This document shows positions 20,841 to 33,145 of a stretch of DNA of 64,000 nt, piece by piece (position 1 is the stretch's first letter; every line of letters starts with the position of its first letter). The stretch comes from Trema orientale (lineage: Eukaryota; Streptophyta; Magnoliopsida; Rosales; Cannabaceae): assembly GCA_002914845.1 (NCBI GenBank), contig JXTC01000024.1, forward strand, positions 16,076 to 80,075. Direction: 5' to 3'. The notes under the pieces were generated by a model. The model did not search any database, had not been told where the DNA came from, and saw only the letters and a program-made list of their open reading frames with translations. Position numbers and translations under genes: made by a program.

Positions 20841-21160
20841 ATATTTCTCTCCATTTTCAGTACTAATCCACCGATCAGAGCATTAATTTTCTTTACTACT
20901 TCTGGAAAAGTTGGAAAGCTTATTTCATAAACAGAAAATGATGACCATGACTAGACAAAACATAGATACATTTGTAACAGTTAAAAGAGTATTAGCTATA
21001 TGTTACTCCATATTTTGGCCTTTCGGATCTGTTTGTCCGTGTATGGATAGATCGATTATCATGCCCACTTAAAGTACCAAAAGTTTAGAGAAAAACATTG
21101 CATACCAACATGAAATTAGAGAAACTCAAGAATCTCATACTTCTTAGTTGGGATTGTTAC

Positions 21161-21244
21161 CTCGTAAGTTTTGGTATCTGGGCCATGAGGTGTCATACAA
21201 GTATGGAGGCTTGAACCACCAGGAAGAAAACCATCAGCTTTTGG
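21161..21244 (-). pseudogene. orphan duplicate of HGO exon 8
   Basis: An 84-bp segment nearly identical to functional exon 8 (22979-23062), with both splice dinucleotides kept (CAG before, GT after). First codon GCA has become CCA (Ala to Pro) and one Ser codon has become Thr; the frame is open. It lies downstream of the real stop codon and has no partner exon 9 after it, so it is an unused duplicate. Confidence 0.85.
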
Positions 21245-21587
21245 CTGAATAGAAGAAAATGCATTAATTTCTTTTCCTTTCTATAAGAAAGAAGGGACTC
21301 CTTTACTTTGATCTAATGCAGTTTCCTTCCCTCTTCTTAAAAAACAACACTTGTAGTATATGTTTAGTCTTAAGCAGCTATCACGCCTGGCTACTGAAAA
21401 CTGGTCTAAGTGAGAAGACCAGCACATGGCCCAAGACTATCTTACAAAAGTAGAAGGCTTAGATATTTCAACCTAATGAAGAGAATGTCGTTTAGATACT
21501 TTTTCAGAGTTCTAGAACAGTAAAGTTTTTTTTGTTCTTTTTCCCCCCATACCATCAGTTGAATAACATCAAAAGAGAAATTTTTAC

Positions 21588-23484
21588 CCTCCATCATATG
21601 GAAGTAAGTATTTATAGACGAGCTCTGATGACTGTTGGGAAAATACGTCCCATGCTTATCTCGGATCAGGCTGAGTGATGAGGTGCTCTGCTATCTTCTC
21701 AGAAGAACTTGAGCAATGGGCGTAATGGAGAGTGCTTCGCTACCTTTGTGGAAGTACGTGGCCCAAGATTCATGGCAGTAAACATTTCTTTCTACTATTT
21801 CGGATGTGCCCACTTTCCTCGTTAAGCTTGTGTTGATTCACTTTTTCGATCTTGGAGAATTTCCAAGTCATGCGTGCTCAGGTCCTCAGCTCATGTGGAG
21901 AGTGATTGACGTTGCCATGCCGACACTTATTGATCTTATTTAGTTACTTGATAGGGTCGTACGGAGTTAATCTCATTTGTAGATGTATGACGTTGAGCTC
22001 TCAAGTACCCACTGCACGTGTCATGAGGAGGTGTTGAGCTTGCAGTACTCATTGGTAGTCGATTAGTTTACAACTTTGTACATCTCACCAGTCAATTGAG
22101 ACAATGACATTGCTCAGCCGCGATGTGATATGTAACAAAGTTGATTCTCAAAACGTTTAGTGTAGACCAAGTATAGTACTAAGGATATGATACAACAAGT
22201 ACATTTATATTTCTTTTCAGAATTTTATTCACATCTGTATTTCGTTCTCGGATCTTTACATAAAATTTATTGTGTTATGCACATGGAGGACAGTAGCGTT
22301 ACATGCAACACTGTAGTATCGATCCTATGTAAACCACACGTCTCATTTTTCAGCCTTACCGTGCCCTTCATGGATATCTTTTCTCTCAGCATTTGTCCCT
22401 CCACCAGTGAAATGTGATCTCAGTCCAATCCAACACTGGTAATAATCATGATCCATGAAAGGAGACTCTAGAGCCCACGGGCACACTCGGGGTATTAAAC
22501 AAGATTCAAACATGAAAGCCATGGTATCCTTGATTCTGAAGGGTCCTGCCTCATTTCCGCGAGCAACGGTAGCCTGTTGGTTAAAAAAAGTCATGGTGTT
22601 AGACCAAGATTTTTGGTTAAGCACTTGAGAGAGTTGCTCAAGAATGGAAAACTATGAACTTAACTTCTCTCAATTCTCAGTACTAATCCACCTACCAGTG
22701 CCTTAATTTTCTTTACTACTATAGGAAAAGTTGGAAAGTTTATTTCACAAACGGAAAATGATGACCATGACTAGACAAAACATAGATACATTGTGGCAGT
22801 TAAAGAGTATTAGCTATATCTCATTCCATATTTTGGTCTTTCGGATCTGTTTGTCCATATATGGATAGATCAATTACCATGCCCACTTAAAGTTTCAAAA
22901 CTTTAGAGAAAAATATTGCATAGCAACATGAAATTAGAGCAAATTAAGGCTCTCATACTTCTTAGTTTGGATTGTTACCTCGTAAGTTTTGGTATCTGGG
23001 CCATGAGGTGTCATACAACTATGGAGGCTTGAACCACCAGGAAGAAAACCATCAGCTTTTGCCTGAAAAGAAGAAAATGAATTAATTTCTTTTCCTTTCT
23101 AAAAGAAAGTAGAGACTCTCCTTGACTTTGATCTAACGTAGTTTCCTTCCCTCTTCTTTCAGGGAAAAAAAAATTTTAAAAAAATAAAAAATATATAAAA
23201 AAATATAAAAAATCCAAAGAAATCTTTAGTATCTGTTTAGTCTTAAGTGGCTATCACGCCTAGCTACTGAAAACAGGTTTAAGAAGTGAGAAGACCAGCA
23301 CATGGCCCTAGAACCCGATGATTTTACCAAGAACATCTTACAAAAGCAGATGGCTCAGAGATTTCAACCTAATGAAGAGAATGTCGTTTACATTTTTTTC
23401 ACAGTTCTAGAACGGTAGAGTTTTTTTGTTCTCCCCGCGCGCCAGTACCATTAGCTGAATAACATGAAAAGAGAAATTTTTACC
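21588..23484. repeat. retained unit of the HGO tandem duplication (holds functional exons 8 and 9)
   Basis: Spans 3' flank, exon 9, intron 8, exon 8 and part of intron 7 of the homogentisate dioxygenase gene. It ends at GAGAAATTTTTACC, the same word at which the other unit ends (21588). Confidence 0.8.
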
Positions 23485-26175
23485 ACTCAGTCCACTCCCA
23501 TCTCTTAAAATCATCGGGTAAATGCTTTTTTCACCTTGCGTCACTTAAGTTAAAACTTGAATTACATTGTCTCACAAAAGTTAGACTTGAAAACAAACAA
23601 AAAAATTAGTGGTCTAGTTATTGGATAATTTACCTCATATCCACCATAAATGAGGCCCATAAATTCACTCATGCAATTGCGATGATAATACGGAGGTCGA
23701 AATGTATGCTCTGCAACTAACCATCTGGGAGGAAAGATGACAAAATCAAGCAAAGCAACACCAGGTTTCTCGGTAGGTGCCGTCAATACTGAACCGTAAT
23801 TGCAAAAATCAGTCAAGATAAGAAGTAAAAGAATATGTACTTGAACCACCCCAGAAACCAAAAAAAGAACTTATCATGAAGAATTCTGTACACCTGTGTT
23901 TATAGAAGGATCGCTGTGGTCAATTAAAACCGTATTGTAAGGACAGAACTTACTTAGTTCATACTGCAAGTGCAAGCAAACGAGATCAGTTTCCTCTCAC
24001 GATCCTATTAGAGTTCAGTATCAAAATCATCCATAGAGGTAACTCTAGATTAACAAATTCAATGCTTTTAAACAATTGAAAACAAATTTTTTCAAAGAAA
24101 AAAAATAATGTTGAAAAGGCCAAGACTCAAGAAGTATATGAAACAAGGAATATATGATGTAACACCTACCTTAAATGGAACATAATTACCATGCCAAGCA
24201 ACTACATTGAAGGGAGAAAAATCTTGCTTTGCAGTGAAAAGTTCACCACCAAACTTTTGTACAATTGTGTAGCCTGGACGGTGACTCTCTTCAAACCACG
24301 CAGTAGGAGCAAGGAAATCCCTTGGAGCAGCAAGACCATTAGCTCCTACAATATTAAAATTAAATTTTACCTTTTACAAGTGATAAATAATGTGAAACCA
24401 AGTAATAAATTATGTTGCACAACATGGCAATGAGAACAATGAAACTTGAAGTATGTTCATTCAGCAGCCAGAACTGATCAGAAATTACGTACCTATAGGT
24501 CCAAGATCAGGAAGTTGAAAATGGGAACCAAAGATCTCGGCTACATAACCTCGAGATGGACCATCTGGCAGATCAACAGCAAAACGAAATCCTTGGGGTA
24601 AAATGGCAATTTCACCAGGAGAAAGTTGCAACCTTCCACATTCCGTAGTAATCCACAGCCCTACAAAACCAGAAAAAAAATATCTGAAAGAATACTCTTG
24701 TTTAATTTCAAAACCCATAGTATAAGAAAAATGACTATATTCTAATTCCATTTTCAAAACGCATTCACAAAAATACAGCAAGATTATGTCAAGAATGCGC
24801 AGCAAGCCCTAGGACATAGCATCAAAGAATGAACCTCATAAGTTGAGAGATTAACTTGGTACATGAGGAGATTCTTTAGAATGTTTAAAAGGATGATCTA
24901 CCCCAGAAAGTCTCTGGACTCACTTTGTGTTATACCCCCAGAAAGTCCCTAGACTCACTTTGCTAACTCGAGTCAAAAACTAGATCCTCCAGTTGAACCT
25001 TAAAATCTTTGGGAGACAAGAAACTCAAGCAAGATGTGTTGTGGCCTTTTAGGAACGTTATATTCATTAAAATAAGACAAATCTCAGGTTCAAAGACGTA
25101 GTGGATACATCCATTTGCAAAAGATCGTTCAAAGATGATAACATGTAAAGATCTATTGGAGTGCTGCAGTTAGGATCAAGTTAGAATTTCTTCACCTATA
25201 GAAAGAACCACAATAGACCTAAGCCTTCGAAAAGCACCAAAATTTTGACCTCAGAACAAGCCGTGGGAAGACTCATTCAGCAAACAACACAAGTGATATC
25301 AATATCAGTATGTAGAAACTGATTGGTGACACAAATTCCAGGTTCTAAAGTTACTCAGATCACATTTGATGATCACAACAGCCACTTACTTCCTTTCTGG
25401 GTAACTACCAAGAAGTCACCATCAGCACTGCAAAAAGCAGAGTTTTCCATTGATTTATTGGCAGTGTACCTGCCAATAGTAACATAATACCATCCATCAA
25501 AGACTGCATAAAGCCTCCAAAATTCACTTATGCACCTTACTCATAACAAAAGAATGTTCTAGAAGCTTTATTAGCTATGGATCTAGAATATATTAAAATC
25601 AAGCATAACAAGAGGGTCCAATCCATTAACATATAAAATTACATGTGAATAGCAAAACCATGGCGAAGAAATGAGCTTCCAGCCCCACAAACCGTGAACA
25701 ACCCATCAATGAAATCAATGGGCGAGTCAGGAATCTCAACTGGCTTCCATCGCAACTGGGTCGGAGTAGCAGAGCTATTCGAGTCATTGAACTCACTCAC
25801 CAGCTTGCCATGACTGGGGACCCGAGGCTTAAAGGGTTCGTGGGTCACCGAGGGTTTGATCCGATAGAGCCAACTGAAATCAAAACATAAACAAAGACAA
25901 TCGAGTCAAGCAAAGAAGAGGAACCAGAAGGTGGAAAACGACGCGTCGTATAGTTAAAGTATAAACTATAAAGGGGTTACCCACCTGCGAAGGTTGAGCA
26001 TGCGAGGAGAAGTGAAGGAGGTGCCCGATATCTGTTCGGCGTAGAGGCCGTAGGGACAGAGAAGGGGACTGTTCTGGGCCGGAGGGAGAGCTCCCGGAAG
26101 GGCCTCGGAGGAGAAGCTATTGCCGTAGCCTGACTGATACGACAAGTCGTCTGGGAAATCTTGATGGTTCTCCAT
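22343..26175 (-). CDS. HGO: homogentisate 1,2-dioxygenase, nine exons, 461 aa
   Basis: Converts homogentisate to 4-maleylacetoacetate with O2 and Fe(II), the ring-opening step of tyrosine breakdown; it competes with tocopherol and plastoquinone synthesis for the same substrate. Coding exons, all with GT/AG borders: 25985-26175, 25643-25873, 25390-25469, 24493-24660, 24170-24345, 23894-23963, 23634-23788, 22979-23062, 22343-22573. They sum to 1386 nt in one frame, the usual plant length. By family alignment the iron ligands are His341 and Glu347 (HRNCMSE) and His377 (MTPHGPD), and the catalytic His is 298 (DHSDPS). All are present. The N terminus has [21 protein letters not shown]. No targeting peptide is evident, suggesting a cytosolic enzyme. 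The C-terminal tail after RSHF is variable. The 3' end was tandemly duplicated downstream. Confidence 0.96.
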
Positions 26176-27020
26176 CTAATCTGTATGGATATGGATATGG
26201 GTATGGGATATGGAACCCAGCTGAATTGGTAGCTTTCATTGACTTGTTTTCATTACAATCCTGAATGAATCCATACTCGAATCTGACAAGTACCAGTTTG
26301 TCCACATGCTCTAATCCTTGCTCGCGGTTGCTGCCATGTGTTTGCTTGGGCGGGTTGGCATTTGCAGTGGGACTGGTGCGGCATGAGTCGGGTTGAGAAG
26401 GTTTCATAAGTGTGGGCCTAACTTTGGACCTACCTTGAATAGGTTTCATGATTTTGTGGGCCTCGTTTTCGCTGTTTGAGTCCAAGTAAGAGATCGGGGT
26501 TTCTACAAAAATACGGAAAAAAGTAATCCAATTTTTAAAAATACGGACCGTACAAAAACTTTTAAAAAAATACGGACAATTGGTTCCAAAAGTTAAAAAC
26601 TAGTTTTAAAATACGGGCTGATACGCATCAGAGTCTCAGACAGCGTCAGACAGGAAAAGAGAAAAACCGGCTACAAACGAAAAGCTAGCTGATGCAATGT
26701 CAGCATCAACACAAGTCATCAACTCTTTTATTTTTAAATCGAAAATTATTTTTTTCCCTTTTATTACATCAGCTCTTTTCTGTCCTATTTCAAATTTTCT
26801 TGTTAGATAATTGGAATTCTATTTTATTTGTGCATAACTGCGCATTGGAAATCCCAAATTTTTAAATGCACTCTTTTGCTTTTATGAGTAATTATTTAAA
26901 TAAACATATGTCAAATTCTTATAAAAATTAATTAGCGAGCATTTTCTTTTTCATGTAAGAATAAGAAACTTAAGTCCTATTTTAATATTATAGATACTGT
27001 AGTCTTTTTTTTTTTTTTTA
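26176..27020. other. upstream flank of HGO, then AT-rich intergenic DNA
   Basis: The first 300 bp are GC-moderate and should hold the HGO promoter and 5' leader; no certain TATA box was seen. 26500-26640 has repeated AAAATACGGAC words (several imperfect copies). An open frame at 26117-26485 on the minus strand overlaps exon 1 out of frame and is not a gene. Confidence 0.4.
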
Positions 27021-27024
27021 ACCA

Positions 27025-27360
27025 ACACACACAATTAATTTACCATGATGTATAATTCATTTACCAACATACATAATTTATTTATCATAGTGTATAATTC
27101 ATTTACATAGTATATAATTAATTTACCGGAATATATTATTTATTTACCAGTGTGTATAATCCTTTTACCATAGTATATAATTAATTTACCGGAGTATATA
27201 ATTTGATTACCGATATGTATAATTCATTTACCATAGTATATAATTAATTTATCGGAGTATATAATTTATTTATTGGAATGTATAGTTCATTTATCATAGT
27301 ATATAATTAATTTATTAGTGTATAAAATTAATTTACTAATGTCTATAATTAATTTATCAT
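27025..27360. repeat. 21-bp AT-rich minisatellite, about 15 units
   Basis: Units of 21 bp with consensus ATAATTMATTTACCATAGTAT. Alternate units carry ACCGGAGTAT or ACCATAGTAT, suggesting a 42-bp higher-order period in part of the array. Confidence 0.85.
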
Positions 27361-28430
27361 TTACCATAAAATTCTTTTTCTTCAAACAAATAAAGTAATT
27401 AATATACCATAAATTCATGAACACTATCATTTTCTCATTTACAAAGTATGAACACCAGCTAGCGCTAACACCAACGACAACCACCCAAACTGGAACCCAA
27501 TTAGCATTACTTGAAGAATTTGATTCATCACAACTCACAACAGATCTAAAACCCAAACAAGCCTTAATATTCAAGCACTAAAAATTTGTTGATTTAAATT
27601 CAAGCAATAAAAACCAAAAACAACAAGAATTAAAATTAACATAAAAAGTAACAAAAAATTAAAAAAAAAAAAAAAGAAAGAAAGAGAAAAATACCTCACT
27701 GCAACAAATCTGTAATCTTCATCATCAATGGCTCACTTGCCACCATTCTCACAATCAAAATCGTCATATATATCAAATCTTGTCATCCAGCCTGACGTCG
27801 ACTTCGAACTATACGCGCTTGAGTTTCTCACCATTGCAGCGGAGGTCGGTGATGAAGATGAAGCTAGTGGCGTCCTTATCGAGGACCTTAAAGGCGTTGC
27901 GCGCGAAGTTGGCGATTGATGGGATCGGGCTTTCATGTGCTTAGCCATAAGGTTTTCGCAGAGTGAGACTTCCAAATTCGGCTGAAAAATGGACACAGGA
28001 AGTTGAGTGGAAACCTACACAATGATAAAAAGTACGTGCATTAGAATAGAATCAGTATGCATTCATGCTATTGATACCTCGTTTTTAAAGAATTCACACG
28101 TTCTCTATGATTGGAGTTTGGCATTATTTGCTTTATTACAATTAATTATTAAATCCTTTATTCTTAATTGAAGTTGGTGATCAACACAATGAGGGAAGGG
28201 GAAAAAAAAAAATAGATACTAAAATTGAATTTAACGACATTTGAAGTACCGTTATAACTATAAAACAATACGGATGGTGACTTGAAATTAATTCAAATGC
28301 AATAAATTTAAAACTTATTCCTTGATCTCAGACTTTCATATAGACTCCCTTCAAAAAAATAAAATAAAAAATAAAAAGTTTCGTATGCACTCTCTCCCTC
28401 GGTAAAATAGGAAACTTAGGTGACACCCTT
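27361..28430. other. intergenic; two unassigned exon-like segments
   Basis: 27440-27570 reads on the minus strand as KACLGFRSVVSCDES then NWVPVWVVVVGVSASW. 27730-27990 is open on both strands; the plus reading is MAHLPPFSQSKSSY...DFELYALEFLTIAAEVGDED, 63 codons. Both have codon-like composition, yet neither was recognised and no joining splice structure is convincing. They could be remnants of a gene. Confidence 0.3.
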
Positions 28431-28432
28431 TT

Positions 28433-28770
28433 TGGTTTACCAATTTCATACTATTCAAATGCTATACCCATTAGAATGTATGTTTGTTTCAACAATTCCA
28501 GTTTTTCCATTCAAATGATTTATTAGAATGGGTGTTTATTTCAGGCTCGTTTGGTTTGGACATTTGAATGTGTACATTTAAATGGAAATAATGTAATGAG
28601 TTATAATTGGAATGAGAGACATTTGAATAGTAACGGAATTAACGTTTGGGACAATTTATTAGAATGATATATTTGAACTGTGAGAATATCAAAATAGATA
28701 TTTGGCTGAGATACTGAAATAGTCAAATTGGATTAAAACAAAAAAAAAAAAAAAGCTAAATGTGCGTTTG
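28433..28770. mobile_element. MITE family C fragment(s)
   Basis: Contains GTTTGTTTCAACAATTCCAG, TTTTTCCATTCAAATG and CTCGTTTGGTTTGGACATTTG, words shared with 29855-30245, 47111-47492 and 50079-50435. Two partial elements seem to be joined near 28545. Confidence 0.5.
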
Positions 28771-29854
28771 AAATATTGAAACTTATCTATACTAAGAAAA
28801 CTTTTACACATTTCCTTTGTATTATAATTGATGACTCATCAATTAATAAAAATTTATTTCCAATTTTCATATACTAATTCTCTTTCTCTGAAAATATAGA
28901 AAAAAAGAGCATGTGCNAAACACCATAGAAACTTCACTGACTTTATCATAAACCTAGCTTTTGCTACGCTCAATAAGAACCCGGAATAGCAAAAATCGAT
29001 TTGTGTTCCAAAAATTTAGAAAGTATAAATTCTGCAATTGTGGTCTCAATAGGCTTTCTTATAATTTGGATGTACCGAATTCCAATAACTATCATTCTTA
29101 GTAGTAACTATCATTCTTATTGGAAATTTCCAATTGAAAAAATGATCTTAAAGACTATGTGTCCTCCAATCGAATTGTTTGGGATTCGGAAGTGAAAGAA
29201 ATCATTTTATTAGTAATTAATTATTTTTATTGGTAGAACTTGGATCTAATATTTGTGTCTTTTTTTTTAATATTTTTATATCCTGTTAGCTTTTATATAA
29301 ATATTTTTCAAATATTGACCCTACTTATTTTATCAGTAAAAAACAGAGGATAGTTAAGGGACAATAGAAAAGCTTATAAATAACTCTCTTAAATAAAGTT
29401 CTATTTAGAAAAATAATAAAAGGATAATTTAAGTTATAAATTGGTTAATGGCTGTATTTGGATTTTGGATTGTACTTCAAAAATATGTTTTCAAATTTTT
29501 TATATTTTTCTGGAGAATGAAAAATACGTGATCATAATAAAATTTACAAATTCAAATTTTGTACGGGAGAGAAAAAAGTCCAATTCATGATGAAAGTATA
29601 CGAAATATTTTTCTTTTATCACCGAAAAAAAATGAAATATTTTTCTATACTTTATAATGTAATAGTTCCCAACTTGTGATGAAAGTTCATAAATAAATCG
29701 GGTGAGGCGGAGTAGAATGCGATGAGGCAGAGCGGAATGGTGCCACAGGTCAAGAAACAGAAGAGAAGAGGACGAGAAGAGAAGAGAAGTAAAGAGGACG
29801 ATTCAGTATTAAGGGTTTACAATGCAAATTGGGGGTTGAACTCTCTTTTGGGCT

Positions 29855-30245
29855 ATTGTTGAAACGGTCCCATTCAAAAATACCTTGGACCTTATGTCAA
29901 ATGGATCATTCAAATAGTGAAAATCAAAAGGGCCATTGGAAAAAAATTGGAAGAATGGTTGAAACAAAGGCCCATTTAAATGGGCTTGGAATTATAATAG
30001 TGATGAATGGTTGAATCAAACAGCCAGTTTTCCATTCAAATGGTTCATCAATCACATCAATCATTGGAATGAGTTTTTCTTCTTGGAATAAGAATGGTGT
30101 TCGTCCTTGTTTTCTAATAGTTTATTCTAATATCTCATATTCTAATTACAACTCATTTCACCTTATTTTAATTCAAGTGTCTCTTATTCTATTTATAACT
30201 CATTTCACAATTTCTATTTAAATACACACTTTCAATTTAATGAAT
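29855..30245. mobile_element. MITE family C copy, rearranged
   Basis: TTGTTGAAACGGTCCCATTC, CCAGTTTTCCATTCAAATGG and ATTCTAATTACAACTCATTT match the family at 47111 and 50079 in both orientations, so two elements or a fold-back rearrangement are present. Confidence 0.5.
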
Positions 30246-30258
30246 TAAATAGATGTTT

Positions 30259-31262
30259 CAGGTCATGACCGGCTCGAAGGCTAGGTAACTAAGGCCGTTG
30301 CCTAGGGCCCATGAGAATCAAGGTCCATTAGTAGAAAAGAAAAACACATGAGGAGGCCTCCTTTTGACTAATGAAGGGCCTAAGCTATTTTTTTTTTTTT
30401 TAAAAAAGAAAAAATTAGCTAAAGTGAGCCAACTCATATAACACTTACCATTTTATTTTTTGAAGGCAACAAGCCTATAAAACTCCATCCACTCACAACA
30501 ATTTTGTCGGCCATGTTCTATATGTGTCTAACATAAAAAAAAATGTCAATCTCGAAAAAAAAAAAAACACAAAATATATCTTCAAGGCATACGGTCCATA
30601 CAACAGTCACCAAAAACAAGGGAAAGCATGGCATTAGGGCCTCAATCATATTTAGATTTTATTCTAGTTATTTCAGTTTTCATTGTGGTTGTTTTTTTTT
30701 TGTAAGATATTATATTTTCATTAATACGGTGTTTATCTTCTACATAATTTAATTATCAATAATAATTAGAATATCTAATAGAAAATATAAATCCAGTTAT
30801 GAGAAGCCTACAAAAAAAAAGTTGAAAAACTGATTGAATCTCAAAAAGATTCTCTGATAAGTTTTTTTACAAGTAACAAAATAGATGGAAAAAAGATTAA
30901 ACTATAGAAATAGTTTACAGATCTCCAAGTTATATATTTCATACTCTTTTTTTTTTGTTAATTTCTTGATAATTATTTTTTGAATTTTACATCAGTTATA
31001 CTACTTTTTATTATTTTTGTGTTGTGTACTTATTTTCATTTATTTATTGATTATGTGTAATAGAAAACATATACTCGGTATGAAAAAAAAATAAAAAAAG
31101 AAAAGGAAAAAAAAAGGATAGTAGAAAATTTTGTTCAATCACAAGAAGGAGATATTAAAAAATTCTCAAAATCCTCTTAAATTTTTTTTTTTCGTTATTT
31201 TTTTTAAAGACCTTTTTTAAAGATTTTGCCTAGGGTCTCAAAGGACCTTGAGTCGGTCCTGT
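30259..31262. mobile_element. possible hAT-like element with CAGG..CCGGCTC ends
   Basis: Left CAGGTCATGACCGGCTCGAAGG and right CCTTGAGTCGGTCCTG are inverted and imperfect. Inner blocks TTGCCTAGGGCCC and TTGCCTAGGGTCTC also correspond. The flank TTTCA occurs on both sides. The interior is A/T homopolymer-rich with no transposase. A lone related end (CAGGGCCGGCCTGTTT) lies at about 31915. Confidence 0.45.
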
Positions 31263-31392
31263 TTCATATAATACTAGTACATGATAATTTGAATAATTAA
31301 AAATAAAATTACGCATATATATATATGCCATATACTTATATATGAATAGTACAGAAGACGAAGAAGACCATGGATACTGATAAAATTTCTGG

Positions 31393-31725
31393 TTACATAT
31401 GCATATTGATGTCCAAGCATTTTGCCAAATTTTCCTTGTAGCAACGCTGAAATTGTATTGTATACAATTTTCTAGTCTTCAATTTGTGCTTCAACTTCTC
31501 ATCACATTCTTCAGCTACCTCTTTTTTGCACTTTTCCATTACCCTCTTAACGTATTTATAAGGTGGCGGTGAGTGATCATTTGGATCGTTAATAATATTC
31601 TCAGACAGATCAGATTTCATTAAAGAGGGAGGAAGTGGTAAATTTGAATGGGAATTTTTATACGCAGAGCTTAGGATGAGCATACATGACATGATTAATA
31701 TCATCACCACATTGATTCCTTCCAT
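31393..31725 (-). CDS. small secreted cysteine-patterned peptide, diverged minus-strand member
   Basis: A 110-residue single-exon protein. Residues 1-22 (MEGINVVMILIMSCMLILSS) form a signal peptide of the same Met/Ile-rich style as copies at 8365 and 17101. A longer acidic/proline linker (LPLPPSLMKSDLSENIINDP and HSPPPYKYV) replaces their VPPxxDPFYLM. The cysteine core is conserved: CKKEVAEEC, 20 residues, CYKENLAKC, followed by LDINM. The second pair keeps CYxxxxxxCL as in the other copies. An extra Cys at residue 14 lies inside the signal peptide. Strand, distance and divergence suggest an older duplicate. Function unknown. Confidence 0.72.
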   Translation of the reverse strand: MEGINVVMILIMSCMLILSSAYKNSHSNLPLPPSLMKSDLSENIINDPNDHSPPPYKYVKRVMEKCKKEVAEECDEKLKHKLKTRKLYTIQFQRCYKENLAKCLDINMHM

Positions 31726-31739
31726 TACCCATATAATTA

Positions 31740-32815
31740 TTATAAATTTCTAATAGAAGGGACATTGTCCTAGTACTTTATAACCCAATTTAACCTCTCA
31801 CATCCCGGTTAACAATTGTGTACTAGTATTTTTTATCAAATAAAAATTCATTGTGTGAATTGTGACTATATAGTAATTATTCAGATTAATAAGATCATAT
31901 ATATTAATTTAGTCAGGGCCGGCCTGTTTAGAAATGGCTATACTTCAATGAAATTAAATGTAGGGGGCTCTTTGCAAAGGTATAAAGAATAGTTTGTCGA
32001 AGTAACTAAAAAGGACATGATTAATTGTAAGCAATAATTAATGATATACAATACAAGCAAAGACTTCAATTATTGTTCATATATATGATTATTCTTTTAA
32101 TTTTGGGTCATATAAACACCAATTATTTTATTAAGTTAAAAGATTTAAACAATATGCCAATGAACAAGTAGAAGATACTGTTGCATGCACCACAACATAC
32201 TCGACCTACACGGTTTAATTTGATGAAATGATTAATTAATTATTTGTTGTTGTATAATAAGAAGTGCGATTATTCAGCACTGGAGTATTGACTTCATTCG
32301 TTTAAGTAGGTCTAATATGCATTAACATATAACAGTCGTAAGGAATGGAATTTTAGCTTTTATCTTTTTGTTTAAGCTTTAATTCTAATTTGTACGTATC
32401 AATTAATGCTAATACATTTTATCTATATATTTTTCTTGCAACCACATAGCCAAACCATTCATTAGATTCAAAAGACATATGCAAACAGCTTGTTGTAATT
32501 TATCCTCACTATTTAATGAGAGAAAACAATTATTATGAATTTGTTTTTAGTAAGATGGACTAATTTCAAAGAGCTTAAGAGGAGAATCTTACACATGTCA
32601 ATCTTTTAAAGAAAAGTAATTTTGTTCAATCGAATACATGTCCATTCTTTTAAAGGAAGTCTCATTCTAATTAACCTTTTGTTAATAAAATCTTTAAATT
32701 ACTAATAACTTTTTTCGATATTTTTTTTGAGCCCTTTTGTGGATATAAAATTAGTATAAACTTTCAACGTCACACATTCAAAATTTTCCAATATTAAATG
32801 TATGGTCAGGAACGG
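31740..32815. other. intergenic stretch, no gene seen
   Basis: AT-rich. Holds a single hAT-like end (GTCAGGGCCGGCCTGTTTAG, about 31912). No supported frame. Confidence 0.4.
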
Positions 32816-32819
32816 ACAT

Positions 32820-33145
32820 GTATTTTGAAAGAAAAAAAAACATGTACTTTTATTTAAAATGGGCTAAAATAGTCTTGTGTCCCCACGGAAAATTTGACTA
32901 AAATTATACTAAGTCCTTAAACTATATGACTTAGGGGCCTTAATACCTACTGAATTTTAAGGCTGGCTCCGCCCCTACGTAATTTTGAAAGAAAAAAAAA
33001 ATATGTACTTTTATTAAAAATGGGCTAAAATAGTCCTATGCCTCCACTGAAAATTGACTAAAATTATACTAAGTCCTTAAACTATATGACTTAGGAGGCC
33101 TTAATACCTACTGAATTTTAAGGCTGGCTCCGCTCCTGTGTATGG
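32820..33145. repeat. tandem duplication, two units of about 163 bp
   Basis: Units at about 32820-32981 and 32983-33145 share ATGGGCTAAAATAGTC, ACTAAGTCCTTAAACTATAT and TAAGGCTGGCTCCGC, with only a few substitutions. Confidence 0.85.

Larger units (their letters stand above)
18188..21588. repeat. extra copy of a tandem duplication of the HGO 3' region
   Basis: Downstream unit of a partial tandem duplication whose other unit is 21588-23484. Matching blocks: 18188-18795 with 21588-22072; 18796-18850 with 22594-22652; 20843-21588 with 22653-23484. Compared with the other unit this one lacks about 520 bp that contain HGO exon 9 and has gained about 2 kb of inserted elements (18852-20842). Length arithmetic agrees: 3400 minus 1990 is about 1410, and 1897 minus 520 is about 1377. 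The junction with the next unit lies at TTTTTACCCTCCATCAT (about 21582-21598). Confidence 0.8.

Noticed and set aside
22187..22417. 76-codon plus frame near HGO exon 9
   Set aside because: It overlaps the 3' flank and the antisense of exon 9, with no homology.
26117..26485. 122-codon minus frame overlapping HGO exon 1
   Set aside because: It is out of frame with the conserved exon 1 and has no homology; it mainly reads the promoter and leader.
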